A stretch of DNA of 64,000 nt, taken from positions 806,001 to 870,000 of the forward strand of contig JAJEKV010000035.1 in assembly GCA_021234155.1 (NCBI GenBank). Reading direction: 5' to 3'. Each line of letters begins with the position of its first letter. Position 1 is the stretch's first letter. This DNA is from Isoetes taiwanensis. Its lineage: Eukaryota; Streptophyta; Lycopodiopsida; Isoetales; Isoetaceae. Position numbers and translations under genes: made by a program. Below, one piece after another: positions 21,716-35,141 of this stretch. The notes beneath the pieces were generated by a model that was not told where the DNA came from, ran no database searches, and worked only from the letters and a program-made list of their open reading frames with translations.

Positions 21716-24659
21716 GGCATCATATAAAATAACAGGCTTTACACTGCATATCAACTTAAGCCGATGTTAGCACTAATATATCTGTTGTAGTGTCCCCTCT
21801 TTTTGTATGCCATGTGGCTTCAATGGCACACAAATGAGTAATATCTGCTTAATGTTCACTATGCACTATTTCATATTGGTTTCATACAAAGCTAATAACC
21901 TGTTGTTCACAGCTTTGCCATGCATTGACTACAATTTTATCTTCCACATGTTGTTGTTGTTATCATAATGCCATAGCTCTTAAAGCTCTAATATTAGTTG
22001 TGCTATTTTGTGCATGCTTAACCATAAATAAGTTCACAACTTTGCAAATGTGAATATATAATAGAACATGTGCCAAATTAGCCGCAATTTCTCAACTTGA
22101 GCTAGCATACATTCATAGACACTAGTCTCCTCTCATATCTATATAAGGAATCAAAGTGCCTACTATTAGTGAACAACTTTAGTTCAGATAGGATGTTAAC
22201 TTGAGCAAATCTCTAGACTAATAGAACTTGTTTCAAACACAATTAGTCATAAGATTTATGCAAAATACAATATAGTGTATTCAAGCCATGTAATGCTACA
22301 GTAATAATCAGCCATTGTTCAAATGGGATTGACCCATTTACTCGTTCACAATATGACCAAACGACCTTCGACAGCCCCAAGCAATCTCGATTTGTTTTAT
22401 GAAGATCCCGATCCCATTAGCAGTGAAGGAGGCCTTGAAGCCACAACCAAGCATGCCCAGCACGATGAAGGACACAAGAAGACGTTGAAGCATTGATCAT
22501 GCATCATCATCGTACATCGAGGGCCCGTGATCAAGAGTCACTAGCGCTACAAATGCCTCTTTGGCGGGTCGATCCACCTAGAGAGGGACATCCTTTATAT
22601 ATACATCTATATATTTATATACGTTGGGTCTGTCCAACCCAGTTTTCCCCGCTTATCAATACATTTGATCATTATATTATATTTCTGTTTGTTCCTGTTT
22701 TCTAAGAGAAGTAATGCTCAATTGTCACGTCCCTCTTCGACATATGATAAATTGAGATGTGAACAAAAATCTGTGAACCATTAAATTAATGCGGCTATGC
22801 TGCAAACTATGGTGGATTTAGGGGAAGCTTCAAATTACTCCCAGCTTCAAAAAAGCGCTGCGTCTGCCCAATCTAAAAATGGATTGACATGATTATACCA
22901 AAAATTGATAGTGGCATCAGAATTAAGCCAGCACATTGGTATCCAAATATCCAAATATTGACCATATTGGTATCCAAATATCCAGCATTGTTCATTGCCT
23001 TATATGCTTGTCCTGCTGTCAATCAAATCAAAATACATTTCATTTAAGATCTAGCGAAGAGCAGAGTTTAACCAAGAGCTTCAGAAATGCCATGGCCTTC
23101 GCTCCAAATGTATCGTAATTAGCTTTTCGCTTGTTTTTGTAAAAGCTTAGTTTGTCTTTTAAAGTGTGCAACTCTCAGCGCCTTTTGAGAATCGTAAGTA
23201 TGGGGATAGGTCTGTAAAACCAAATCTGGCTTGTCAAATGACACGCGAAATTGACACGAAATCGTTAAAACATGGAGCTTCACAAATTTAGGATCTACTT
23301 AATTGAGCATTTTGTTGAAAGTAATTTACACCAAACTATATAAATTGTCAAGGTTTCAGGAAGAAAAAAGACGCTGTAAATGAAGTACAATTGACTTAAA
23401 TACACGAGCCAATCGCATGGCACAACTACCTAACATGATCATATTCAGAAATCAAGCTCCTTAGCTATTCTGTCATTGACTTAGCTATTCTCTTATTCAA
23501 GAAACTCCTCTGCAAATCAACGTATAACATACCAAATTCAATGTATAACATCTGCGCGGAAGTTGCTTCAGTTCCTGCAGTCGATGTATGACATACCAAA
23601 TTTTGCCCATCAGCCATCTGATGCAATGTGTAATGGAAAAAACTGCCCATCTGCTCTAAGCTGTAGCTCCAATGCTGGGTTTGAATTATTGATAAACAGG
23701 GAGGCGCTTAGATGGACTGAGTTGGAATGCATCTGGGCTTTGTACCAAGCACCGTATTTATCGGACGCTGACATACGTTATAGCCACAGGCATATCCGTG
23801 GTATATCCGTGTTCTGACATGTTATAGCCACGCCCAAAAAATTACACGGCGTTTTTTAAGCCGATTTTTTGCCATTTAAGGCTGGCTATAATATGCCCAC
23901 GCCCCACATTTACCGCCATGGCTTTAAGCCAGACACGATCCTTTTCTTATTATTCCACGGTACAATAGACGCCATTTCTCTCATCACGGTGTCGCTGATA
24001 TACAAGGACACTGATAAGGTGACACACAAGGTTGGGTCGTTGCACTAGTAACTCATTATTGGGTTTTTCTAGTTCAATATTTTCCACAGTCACTAAGAAA
24101 ACAATGATGGTACAAAGAAAACAAGTGTAATCCGACAAAAATGAACCTTTGAAAATTTAGTTTATGGATGTTAGCCACCTTTATTACTGCGCGTTGTTGT
24201 AGCCGTAAATCAAGCGCGGCCAACCAACCTCTAGTCAAATAAGTGCTTTCAAATCTAGCCATGTTATCCCGAGGTTAAGGCAGCTATTATTGCTATGATG
24301 AAAGAAAACTATACAACTAGATCAATCAACATTTTACTATGTAGATACACGACTTATTTCCCACCTATGAGTCAAAAGATGTTCCTTATTCTATCCTTCA
24401 TTCTCATGGATTTTTTCCAAATGGCCTCCGAGGGATAGTCATGATATCATACAATGGAACACAAATCAAGTTCGATTTCAGAACATGACCCCATCATATC
24501 GCCGAATGTGCTAAACGCTAGATATGGATTCTCTACCATCTAAGAAGTTCTCCATCCAGCATATATAAATATGCTTGTTGATGCAATTGTATAGTCATAA
24601 AATACCCGCTGGGCACTTTTAAGCATGTATGCTTCCCGTTAATATCATGGATTGGTATT
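21716..24659. other. long non-coding stretch
   Basis: No supported gene. Visible items: an LTR-like AT-rich segment with TATA runs at about 22,590-22,690; a doubled 'attggtatccaaatatcca' at 22,937-22,985; two similar 'gtat(a/g)acataccaaatt' elements at about 23,522 and 23,585; an inverted pair 'tatagcca' / 'tggctata' about 60 bp apart near 23,820-23,900. None defines a family I can name. Confidence 0.4.
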
Positions 24660-26225
24660 ATGGTTTCATCCTTACTTTCTTTGTTGTATGCATATATTTG
24701 TTTGATAAGAGAAGGCATCATTCAAAGATGCCTCCATCTCCAAGGGGCTTCCAATTATAGGCCACCTTCATTTAGTTGGAGCTTTGCCTCATCAAGCCCT
24801 AGGACGCTTTGCCAAGTCGTGATGGTCCGCCATGTCTCTGTTCTTAGGGAATATAAATGCTGTGGTGTGTCCTCAAAAGAAATGGCTGGGGAAGTTTTGA
24901 AGACTCATGACTTGCATTTGCTTCGAGGCCCAACACAAAGAAATGCCGCCTAATCATGGCCCTTTTAACCATGGGCTTTGGGCATTATGGAGAGCATTGA
25001 GGTCGATAAGAAAGCTTTGCACTCTCTAACTTTTCACCCAAAAGAGGCTACAAGAAAGCCAAGAGCTACGAAAGGAAGGAAGAAATTAATTTAAGTTCTA
25101 TATTGGAAGAAAGCAAGGCTGAAGACCTGGTCAACCTAGAGGCAAGGCTATTTACATTATCGACCAATTTTATGATAAGATACCTTTGGAAAGAGGTTTC
25201 GAGAGGGATGTGATGTTGCCGCGCAAGAGCTTCCAAAGACTTGATCCGCGGAGGAGTTCTATTTATTTGGTGCCCAAAACTTGGGTGATTCTTTTTCCTC
25301 GCGACTTGCTTGGCTAGATGTTTCAAGGCTATGAACGGTTGAATGAAAGCCAGCAAGAAGAGCATGGATTTTGAAGCGATAATTGATGAACATATTGCCA
25401 AAAGTTCCTCAAAATTCTACAAAGCTTTCAATCTTTGAGATTCTCTCATTGTCTAAAGAGGATCTCGGGCCAAACATGTCAAGTCTATCATTCTCGTAAG
25501 ATCTTAATCCAAAACTCTATATGTGTCATTGTTAATCATTATTATTATAGCACTAGCTTCGCCTATTTTTGTAGGATGTTTTTATGGAGCGAAGCACACA
25601 AGCCCTGCCACGCTGCAATGGGGCTTATCGAGCTTATAAGGGCCCCTAGAATCATGAAAAGTTGCAAGAAGAGATAGATAGGGTGGTTGGCAAAGACCGA
25701 AGTTGTAGTAGTTGAAAAATGACATCCCAAACCTAGTCTACTTACAAGCAGCTTGTTGGGGGTTAAAAACATTTAGGTTGCATCCTCCGACCATTATTGC
25801 TTCCCTGAGTTCATGCAAGATTGCAAGGTGGCAGGATTTGAAATACCGGAAGCGCACTCGCTTTGATCGTGGAATGCATATGCTATTGGAAGGGATCCTA
25901 ACGCAGGGGAAAGATGCAAATCAATCAAGCCCGGACCGTTTATAAATCCAATGGAGGACGCCATGTGGCGATTTTGAATTAATCCCATTTGGGTCCGGGA
26001 GGCTTAATGTGCCCAGCCTATGCCATTAGGGCTGGTGGTAATGGCAGCATTTTCCTTTGCACGATTTTGTTCAAAGTTTCCTGGGCCCCTCGCCAGTGGC
26101 CGTAAACCCGAAATCTTTGGATATGGATGAAAACTTTGGCTAAAATGCAAATGCATTTCGAAAGGAAGTCCATTAGTGGTTGTCCCTACTCCTTGTTTGT
26201 TCCCCGCACTGTTCAATTGCACGTG
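24660..26225 (+). pseudogene. cytochrome P450, A-type (CYP71 clan), frame-broken
   Basis: Pieces in several plus-strand frames cover a whole P450, a heme mono-oxygenase normally anchored in the ER. In order: hydrophobic N-terminus 'MVSSLLSLLYAYICL' (24,660); proline-rich hinge 'MPPSPRGFPIIGHLHLVG' (about 24,728); 'KEMAGEVLKTHDL'; 'LRSIRKLCTL' (C-helix region); 'IDEHIAKSSS'; 'HVKSIIL' just before the intron; I-helix 'GAKHTSPATLQWG' (AGxDT-type, degraded); 'EEIDRVVG'; 'DIPNLVYLQA'; 'TFRLHPP' (K-helix ExxR region); 'AIGRDPNA'; heme loop 'PFGSGR' then 'MCPAYA' in another frame; 'LDMDENFG'. This would be a full-length enzyme of about 500 residues with many small indels. It is either a pseudogene or a real gene damaged by base-calling errors. 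Family within the CYP71 clan and substrate unknown. Confidence 0.8.
25496..25574 (+). other. P450 intron at the conserved A-type position
   Basis: GTAAG donor after 'HVKSIIL' and 'TTTTTGTAG' acceptor before GATGTTTTT (D-[V/M]-F). Plant A-type P450s share an intron exactly between '...IKAIIL' and 'DMF..GTDT'. The 79-bp intron shows this is a gene-derived copy and not a retroposed one. Confidence 0.75.
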
Positions 26226-26456
26226 ATAGTTAGAAGGGATACAGAATATAAAGAATAGAGAGTCTATGGATCACATTACTCTTGTTACAAGACAATTCCA
26301 TATATATACTTATACGTTCCTTGTTATAAGGACTATATAAGGCCAACCATTATCTCGTTCAATGAGTGCAAAGCAGCTTGTTGTCCAAATGCATCATATG
26401 CTAAAGTTGTGCTAAACTTAGGATACTTAAGTGTAAAATCAATTCTAAAGAGTGAG

Positions 26457-26602
26457 AATCAACTTTGAAACGAGAACCAATCACAAAGCCAAAAGTCATA
26501 ATGTAGTGACTATACGAAATCCAAAACACAAATCAACTTTGAAAGAAGAACTAATCACAAACTCAAAGTCATATGTAGCGACTATAATGAAATTCAAAAC
26601 AC
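26457..26602. repeat. 73-bp tandem repeat, two units
   Basis: Units at 26,457-26,529 and 26,530-26,602 share 'atcaactttgaaa', 'aatcacaaa', 'tagtgactat' (or 'tagcgactat') and 'aaaacac'. A partial third follows ('aatcaac'). About 230 bp downstream of the P450 relic. Confidence 0.75.
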
Positions 26603-27969
26603 AATCAACAACCAAAGCTCAAATACTATATAGGCCTACCTTACAAGCATCAAAGTCAATTCGTGAATCAAAATTAAATGTAAATTGATATCATGGGTCC
26701 GGGTCTAGATTTGGATGTATTTATTTTATGGGATGTATGTATAGGCCGATAGAAGTCAAACCACATAATCCGGTGGAAGATAATCAATGGGAGTCAAACA
26801 TATAACATCAAGGTTAACAAAAAAAAAGTTAAAGGCAAATATATGAACATTTTATCAACATTATTTTGTCCAGGGCTTCCTGTATACTCTTAAGATTCCT
26901 TGCATTTTTCTAGATGCACATATTCTCTAAATCCTTTCCCTTTTTCCTGCAATGTTTTCAAGGATGTAGGAGTTCCATTAATACTTTTTGACATATCGAT
27001 ATTAGTATTCACCACATTCTCTTCAACTCCCCCCTCAAGATTACCAAGACTTCGCCGATCCCCAGATTCAAGATTCCACCTGGCTTGCCTCAATATTCCC
27101 TTAGATTTTACCCCCCTTTTTGGATGATTCTCAGAAATGCTCTTAACGATTCTTAATGCTATCCCAAAAATTTTCCAAAAAATTTTTCAAGGTATTTTTA
27201 GATTTTGAGAATCATAGATATTCCACGTATTAATTCCAAAAGTCGTGGATTCCCATATTCTCTTCACTTCCCCTGTTGCCAAATATCCCTTCAAGATTCC
27301 CAAATTTTTTTTAAAAGATTCACTTACATTCCCATAGTTTCTTCTCGCTTTAAAGGTTGCTCCAAATTGTCCAAGGTTGCTTGAAATTGTGGTTTGTTTT
27401 CTTATAGTTTTATGCAAGAGAGTGGATTTAATTGTTTTAATATGTTTTTGTTGCTTGTGGATACGACCAATTGCTTTGTGTGATTCGGCACCATTCTATA
27501 TATGGTTGCAAAAGGCAACACAACTCGATAGCAAATTAAAATCTATATTATCGAGAGCTAGACATGCTTAAATGGATGTTTTATGTAGTATTTTCCTTGA
27601 ATTGATTTTTAGGTAAATAGTCATGATTACGTTTACAAACATGTTTTAACATACTTAGATTCCTTCTCCAATAGTGTACCTCAAAATACACGCAACGTAA
27701 GAAAATCAAGGTTAGCTAACAATGTTGGGTGATCGATGCTCGAACATAAAGAATTTTAATAATTATTGCATGGTAAACCACAAATACACCATTTATAACT
27801 TCATAGTCCAGCAATCGCTTAAATGCATTATTTTCTTTATGTTGGTCATTGAGAACATTTAGACTCCATTGTGCATGATAATGCACTAAGTACAATTCAT
27901 TTGTTTCTAGACCCCTCGTTATTAAAAGAGAGTATTTTATTGATTGAACCGATATCCAAATTTTAGCTT
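26603..27969. other. non-coding between P450 relic and LINE
   Basis: AT-rich. No domain recognised in the short frames here. Confidence 0.4.
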
Positions 27970-27984
27970 AAATGCCTAGATATT
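27970..27984 (+). repeat. target-site duplication, left (3' end of LINE)
   Basis: AAATGCCTAGATATT, identical to 31,960-31,974. Ten T follow it directly (12 counting the two that end the TSD), the poly(A) tail of the minus-strand LINE. Confidence 0.9.
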
Positions 27985-30900
27985 TTTTTTTTTTATTGAA
28001 GGCTATTTATATTTAAGTATATTTGTGTAATAAAAACTTTTTCAAGGGAAGTTTAACCCTTATGAAAATGTGAGCTTATGCTTAAATAGAATAGAATAGA
28101 ATAGAAATTTAAAAAGTAGCAATAGTAGCAATAGTAGCAAGAGAAACAGAGGTCGGATGCCTAAGCCCCGAGCCTAATGAATCGACCAGATCTCAGATTT
28201 GTGCATTTTCTTGCTTTTCCCTTTGAAGATGGTGGGAAAGACACAATAAACACACATGCGTGAACCCCGCTTTGCCATGTTATATCTTCCTTTGGCATCC
28301 TTGGTCGGTAGCAGCTAAGTTCCGATGTCTAAATTCTCGGGTCGCTAAATAAATGCCTACGGTGTATATAGATTCTCAAGGCATCACATGTGTCCACCAG
28401 CCCCAAGAATTTTAACCACCCCCCGTTGATGTCACCTTGTTTTTCTTCCATTCAAGCCTCCCATCATAATGAAAAGAGTATTTGCAGCTAAAGAACCATA
28501 TCACCCATTAATATTCATAATCCAATTGATGTCATACAATACCTGTTTAATGATTCTTTCCTGGGAATTATTTTTCATAATTAAAATAAAGGTATTTTTC
28601 CTTTTTCCAAATCCTCCATAGGAGGATGTAGATTCTCCAATCGGCCGGGTTGATAGGCATAAAGAAATCCTTTTGGCTCAAGGCTACCGTGTTTTGGCCA
28701 AAGATATTAGAGGCTAGTCCAAAGATCCACTCCTCACCACGTGCATGATCCTAAAAGATGTTCTTCATCCTCTTTGTCTACCACACATAAATCCGAAGTT
28801 AGTCATAGATAAAACTAAATTCTTATACATTGCAAAGGCCTTTGTGCCATAATTGCCACATGAAAGCCTTGATCTTTGATTGATCTGGCTGCGTCGTGGA
28901 GACACCCCATTTCAAGTGAATTGTGATTCTCGCTGACTCATCAAGAATTGTAGTTTACCGGCAAGCAGCCGCTTTTGCCTTTGTGATTCCATGGGTCGAG
29001 AGTGAGACCATCCTCCTCATGATGATAATGTTAGTGATGGCTTCATAAAGCAGCCTCCTCGTGATGATTATCCTCTTCGCCAGTATAGAATCTTGGAAAG
29101 GATGATACCATTGTCAAAAAGGTGGCTCGATGAGAGTAATCCCTTTTGCTTCCATAATTTGGTTTGTTCAGAAAGTGGCAGCGTACATAAATTAGGATTA
29201 TCAAGGATTAAGGCCGGTTCCGTATCATGGATTGCTCCATAGAGACCTTTTCCCAAGTGTACATCCGCTTCAACTTCATTCCCAAGCATAGATCCATTTC
29301 TTGATTATACCCGGTAGTAGCAGGATAGAGAAAGGAAAAAGATGGAGTAGGGCAATTCCATTTTGAGGATCCTCCATCCATAATGGTGCATTTGCTGATG
29401 TAGTATTTGATTAGAATAGAAATAGGATGCTTGATGTGTCATAGCAAGCCCTCGTGGAAAGTATTTAGTAGCTAAAGCTAATCCTCGGCTTTCGACATAT
29501 TCATGGTCCCTAGACCACCATCCTTTTAGGCTTGCAAAAGATTCCATTGAAACCGGATGATGCCAGATCTTTTATTCTCCACCACATGCAATAAACCCGC
29601 CAATAATACTTTGAAGCTTGTTAAGATCTTCTTTAATGCCAATGACCAAGATTGGTAAAACCCGAGATGAAGAAATCACGGCCGGCAATTATAGCTCTTC
29701 CATTTTTTAGAAAGATACTTAGAGTTTAGGGAATCAACATTTTTATAAAAATTTTCAATAATATCAAGCCATAAATCGTGAGGCATTACTTCTGATGGCA
29801 AAGGGATCCCTAAAATTTTAGATTTAGTGCAGGGGAATAATACTTTTACATCCAAAAAGTTCAGCTGCATGAGTACCTTTGTTTCCATCTCCCTGAGAGC
29901 GAATGGCGCATTTAAGAGGATTAATTTCCGTATCCCGGCGTGACCAAAGTCTTGAGGATACTTTGAATGTTGATGATGGAATTATGTTCCATAGAAGGTC
30001 AAAATAAAAGTATCAGCAAAAATGTCCATTGAGGATTTGGTCTACCCGTGGATTGTCCCGGGAGTCAAGACCTTTTAATGGAATTATTATTCTGGCCTCT
30101 TCCAATCTACTGTAAAGGCTTCCATAACAATTAAAAAAAAAAAAAAGAAAGGGTGCAAGAGGACAACCTTGTTTTACCCTCTTTGAATGGGAAAGAAGGG
30201 TTGGTCTCACCATTTATAAGGACAAATAGACTGAGTTGCTAAGAATAGCTTTGAACATACCAATGCTTTCCTCATTGAAGCCAAGAGCCCCGCAACTTTT
30301 TATAAAGAAACTTCCCACCAACCGCAGTTAAAGGCTTTAGTAATATCCACCATGAGGGCTATATCTTGCTTGAGTCTTTAGCCCATTGCAGCCCTAAATA
30401 TAGCCACCACGCTATCCAAGATGAATCTATCTTTTGAGGTAGGCTGATTGGGTGCTGCTGATAAGAATCCAAACCTTTTGAGTCCGGCAAACATAGCACC
30501 TCCGCAATTATCTTGTAAAACATTAGTCGTCCAGAAATGGGCATATAATCAGCAAAGGAGATGGGGGAATCAATTTTTGGGATAAGAGTGATAAGGCTAG
30601 TATTGATTCTGGCATCCAGGCGCTTGCAAATCCTGAACTCATTAGCCAACCTGGTGACACCTTCATTTAGGATAGGCCAGGCTTTTTTGAAAAATTCAGC
30701 TGGTAAACCATCTGGTCCTGGGGTTTTACCATTGTCCATACCCATGACTACTTCCTTGAGCTCGTTTTCCGTGAAAGGGGAGGAGATCATCTCGTTCTGA
30801 TTGCCATCATCTCGTTTGAGCAGTCAGTATTTGTGCCCATGATATTAGTGAAGTGGTCAACTGCAGCTTTTTTAAGATCATTATCATCAGAGATAAGGGA

Positions 30901-31959
30901 ATCTCTAACTTTAACCTTATAAATCTGATTTCCAGGTCGACAAACAAGCTGCTTACTTTAACAAATAAGCAGATAACAAAGAAAAAGAGGGGGACGTAAA
31001 ACCGTCGTGGTCCACCCATTTGAGGTTTTCAGTCGACAAGCAAGGTTTTTGCCAGATTGAGGAGCTCGTTCATAGATTTCTGGAAAATATTATTCTTAAG
31101 GCTGCAACAATCTGATTTGGAGTGGCCTTGCTTAACCATTATCCTTTTACAGAGATTTCTGTCCATCTCTTGAAGTAACTCAAGAAAATTCCAAGCCCGA
31201 TCCGACGCTTTATTGCTCACGAGGCATAAATCCTTCTAAAGCTCTCATCTTGTCCAAGGTATCACATATCACTCCATCTCCAAGAACATCCATGCAGACT
31301 GCAGCAGCTTTTTGTTGATCTTGAATAAGCGCAAAGGTGATGTACATAGTTTTCATCTTTTCCCACACTTTATCTTTTCCCTGCCTTCCAAAAAAAATAT
31401 TCCCCATTCATCGCCCCTCGATGATTCTGAGGGCTTTCTCTCTGTCAATTGGATTTTGGGGAGCCCTGAACCATTTTTCTCTTGTCTGCTAGACATTCTT
31501 AGTTTTCCCCCGCAAATCTCCACACAAGGATCTGTAAATCCGTGAAGAACCAGGCTGGCCGGAGGTCGAAGAAATCTGTCCAGTGAAGAATGGGCTCAAT
31601 CCCGAACCTTTCCAGTACTGAAATTTGAAAGATATTTCGTGAAAATCTTCCTAAGGCAAGGTAGCCCGAATTGGCGGGCCGGAACTCTTAAAGAATCTAC
31701 TCTATCGGGCGTAGAATACTTAGATAATGACTGCTAAAAGCTGATCTACTGAATCCAATTCTTGTTCTGGAATTGTACGACTGGATGATTAAGTTATCCA
31801 ATGCTGCTACTGTCACATCGAAGTTAGAGGGGATATCCGGGAAGCCCAGACCCTGGAGAACAGCCTCCAAGAAGGCCTCATCCATCGAGTCTGGTATTCG
31901 CACGGAGTTCGAGGCGCCAAAGGAAGCTTAACGTTCATCTCCCCTCCCCCGCTCGCCCA
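27985..31959 (-). mobile_element. L1-type LINE with poly(A) and 15-bp TSD
   Basis: A minus-strand LINE of 3,975 bp, bounded by AAATGCCTAGATATT on both sides and ending in poly(A). From its 5' end: a frame of unknown function (31,903-31,697, 'FLEAVLQGLGFP'), linker sequence (31,407-30,810), then RT with 'GKTPGPDGLPAEFFKKAW' and 'TSLITLIPK' (30,790-30,359) and 'KQGCPLAPFLF' (about 30,175). Next come 'KILGIPLPSEVMPHDLW' (about 29,810), further C-terminal sequence to 29,068, and a zinc-finger-like 'CVVDKEDEEHLLGSC' at about 28,790-28,740. It is shorter than a complete plant L1 (around 6 kb), and I see no endonuclease domain, so it is truncated or internally deleted. Frames are broken throughout. 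Confidence 0.85.
28087..28141. repeat. (TAGAA)4 and (GTAGCAATA)n simple repeats
   Basis: TAGAA x4 at 28,087-28,106, then three 'gtagcaata'-type 9-bp units to about 28,141, inside the 3' UTR of the LINE. Read on the LINE strand the first is (TTCTA)n. Confidence 0.8.
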
Positions 31960-31974
31960 AATGCCTAGATATTC
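31960..31974 (+). repeat. target-site duplication, right (5' end of LINE)
   Basis: AAATGCCTAGATATT, partner of 27,970-27,984. The empty site would read '...ttagctt' plus one copy plus 'caaatacc...'. Confidence 0.9.
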
Positions 31975-34900
31975 AAATACCAACTATATAACTTCATGCA
32001 CCCGTAGGAATATAGAAATCTAAGTTGCATGTTTCTTTTTCTATAGCACCATTTATAGATTTGGCAAAATAATTTATAGATTGAAAAATTTCAAGATAAA
32101 GGCAAAGGTTATAAAAAAGGAAGAGACAAATTCAAATATAGGACCTGCAATATTGGTGAAAGCAACATCAATTTGCATGGTCTTAAGAAAAGTAAAACCA
32201 GCATCATTTTGCATGAAACTTTCAATGCACAATTAATATCACTTTATGAACCTACATGCATTTCAAAATGGACTTGTATCACTTGAAGTCCGGGCAACGC
32301 AGCATACATTTTAATCTTCTTGATCTCCTATATCTAAAATATCTAGCATTATAATTGGGGTTTTTTTTTGTATTTTACTACTTTTTTGGGATGGTTTATA
32401 TGATTTCATAGGGATGATATCGAGGCATACTAATCAAGATATCTAGAGTGCACCCAGATTTTTATTGCTCTAAATTCCATATCCCCAATGCTTTTTACCC
32501 CCTTTTATTTTTTATTCCTCTATTTTTATTATTTTTATTTCTTTTTTCATTTTTATTTCTATTTCTTTTTAGGTTATTTTAGGGTTTCAAAGCATCAGAG
32601 TTGAGGGCGCCAATTGATCCGATAGGGCATCTCGGGATCGTGATCGGGGAAGATTGATTGAGGGAAGCTACGACTGTGATGGAGGAGCCGGATATAGGAG
32701 AGCAAAATGAATGCTCCAGAGCATTCAAGGCATCTATTTGAGTATCCGGCAATAGGGCTAGGCATTCCGAACTATAGAAGAGTAGATTAAATGGAAATGT
32801 CAATCTTTTTGAAGATCTTGAAGAATCGTGAAGAACCCTTCCTAGTCCGGCGAAGATCTCCTGAGTTCTTTTGCTTTGTGCTATTCAGAGATAAGCCCAT
32901 CAAGTATTCAAGTGATTTCGCAATTTACCCAGCAAAAAGGGCAAATATGTTGATGAAGGCGCTGATCAAATAGTTATCGCCAAACCGGTAAGCTTAAGTC
33001 TTAGAATTTTACCCATCTACTCGCCATGATGTATTCTTACCTAGTTATTAAGCATGTCCACGAAAATGCAATATTATCCATGGCCCACATTACGATGGTT
33101 GTAATGAAGTCTAGTGCAAAGTCTGAAGGCCAAACTTGTTAACCGTAACCCTAGATGAGATTAGAGAGGGTGCACAAAGTCCGGATCCCTCGAGCAGAGC
33201 AGAGGGAAGGAAGCAAGCACATGCTCTAGGGAAGCAAATTATCTGGAAGTGAAGTGGGGAATCTGGTACAATGTCAAAGAAAATCACTAGCGGTGGCTTG
33301 AATAGACACATAGGATGGATGAGTTCTAGGAAGAGTGAGAAAGAGTAATCAACCGAAACGGAGACTAGATCAATCACGCGAGAAAGAGGGGATCAAAGGA
33401 TGAGAAAGGGGACCAGGATAACTATTGTCAATAAAAGTCCTAAGGGAGTAGAAACATTCATCCGTCGACTTAGACCAATCACGTGAAAGAAAGAAAGAAC
33501 CAAGGATAATCGGTCAACAAATATGTCTTGCTATAGAAAATTGAAAAGGAGGAGGCCTAACAAAGTTAAAGAGGAAAAGGTTAAGGAGACCAGGCTGACA
33601 CGTCGAATCGAAGTTCAGTGGTGATGAAGAAATACAATGCAACAAATACAAAAGAGTATGTTCAATAATGGTTTGGGTTGCATACTTTTATAAGCTTATC
33701 AATTTTCAATCTCATTAATGTTGTGGTGTTTGGTCTAGAGAATCAGAATGGTCCTAGAGAAGAATCTTCCAAAACACGATGCGCGTTTTGAAAGGCTATG
33801 CTTTACAACAACCGCAGCTTGAAAAGGTAGTGCCCCAACGATCGATTTGTGTTGTGAGACCAATTTGATCTTAAAAGTTGAGGATTCAAGGTCCATGGTC
33901 TCAAGAAGATTCAAGTGTGAGCGCTTTTGTCTATTTAATTTAAAATCGCGGAATATGGTTCCTATATCATCAAACCGTGCGTGATTATGGCTTATATTTG
34001 AGAAGTGTTGTTGAATATTTCGTATCGTCATCCAAATCACAAATATAACTCTAGCCATTATTATATTATCACATTATTCTATTATCATATATGTAAAGGG
34101 ATGATCGCTAGATGCTTGTCAAAACCTCACCACCGCCACTATGAAGCACCAATCAATTTAGATGAGGAAACAATGGTATTTGGTCGGATTGTAAAAGCCT
34201 TTGAAATATAAATTCTTTAGAAGATCCCTCCGAGGTATAGTCAAGGTGAATTTGCTTACCCTTTGTTCCAATTGGTTAACCTACTAGATTAGTTAATCTT
34301 TTTTTGAAGAATCAGGTCATCAATATATTACAAGAATGGTAATGTTACAAAGCAAGTGGAGGAGGAAGGAGAATCACCCCAAAGAGACAAATATACCTCG
34401 ACACTCCACAACAAACTCACAAAAAAAAAACCGCAACTCTACCGATGTACAAACCGACCATCACCATCTACAACACCCTTAAGAAGTCCCGCCAAATGGC
34501 AAATCCGCTCTACTAATCCCCGCACCGTAAAGCTTTGAAATAGCTTGTACCGAAGTCGAGAATCGAGAGGCCGCAGTCTGCTGAATCCCCCCGAAGATCC
34601 ATAACCGCCGCCAAATCAACCACACCAACCGTGCCTTTTAATGTTCAAGCTAATGTATTTGAAGAAGTTTCTAAAAGGAAGGAAGGAAGGAAGGAAGAAA
34701 CTTTTTAATGTCCACGGAATCAATCGGGTTATGGGACCACAGGTACAAACGGACCAAGTCCCTAACCGTAACAAGGACCAAGCCCAACAAAAACCATAAT
34801 CACCATGGCCCATTAAAAACCACCTCGAAAAAAATTTTGCCGTGATGACTACGATCAAAAATCCATGCTATTGCAAAGCAATAAATACCTCCAACGAAGA

Positions 34901-35141
34901 CTTCACCCAACGGAACCGTAAACCTTCTTAATGCCAATCGCCAGCCGCGGAAGGCGCTTCGAGAAACCCGCCAGGGAAATCGCCCAAAGGTGGGGCCTTC
35001 CTTAAAGTGCTCCCACCGATCCTTAAGGCTCCTGGCTCTCCGCTAAAGGGCCAAGACGCTCAAAGCGGTGGGAAAAGTGAGCTTCAAATATTTAGGATGG
35101 TTATCACATTATTTATGATACTTCAAATATTAAATCCTTGG
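31975..35141. other. non-coding with low-complexity tracts
   Basis: T-rich low complexity at about 32,495-32,575, (GGAA)n at 34,677-34,697, and a T7 tract at 34,301 followed by sequence that could be the antisense 3' end of another retroposon. Short frames at 32,579-32,973, 33,111-33,377 and 33,735-34,058 have no recognisable domain. Confidence 0.4.

Noticed and set aside
22330-22720. End of a Gypsy polyprotein plus LTR
   Set aside because: Frame pieces such as 'NGIDPFTRSQYD' followed by an AT-rich LTR-like stretch are suggestive, but no partner LTR, primer site or domain supports it.
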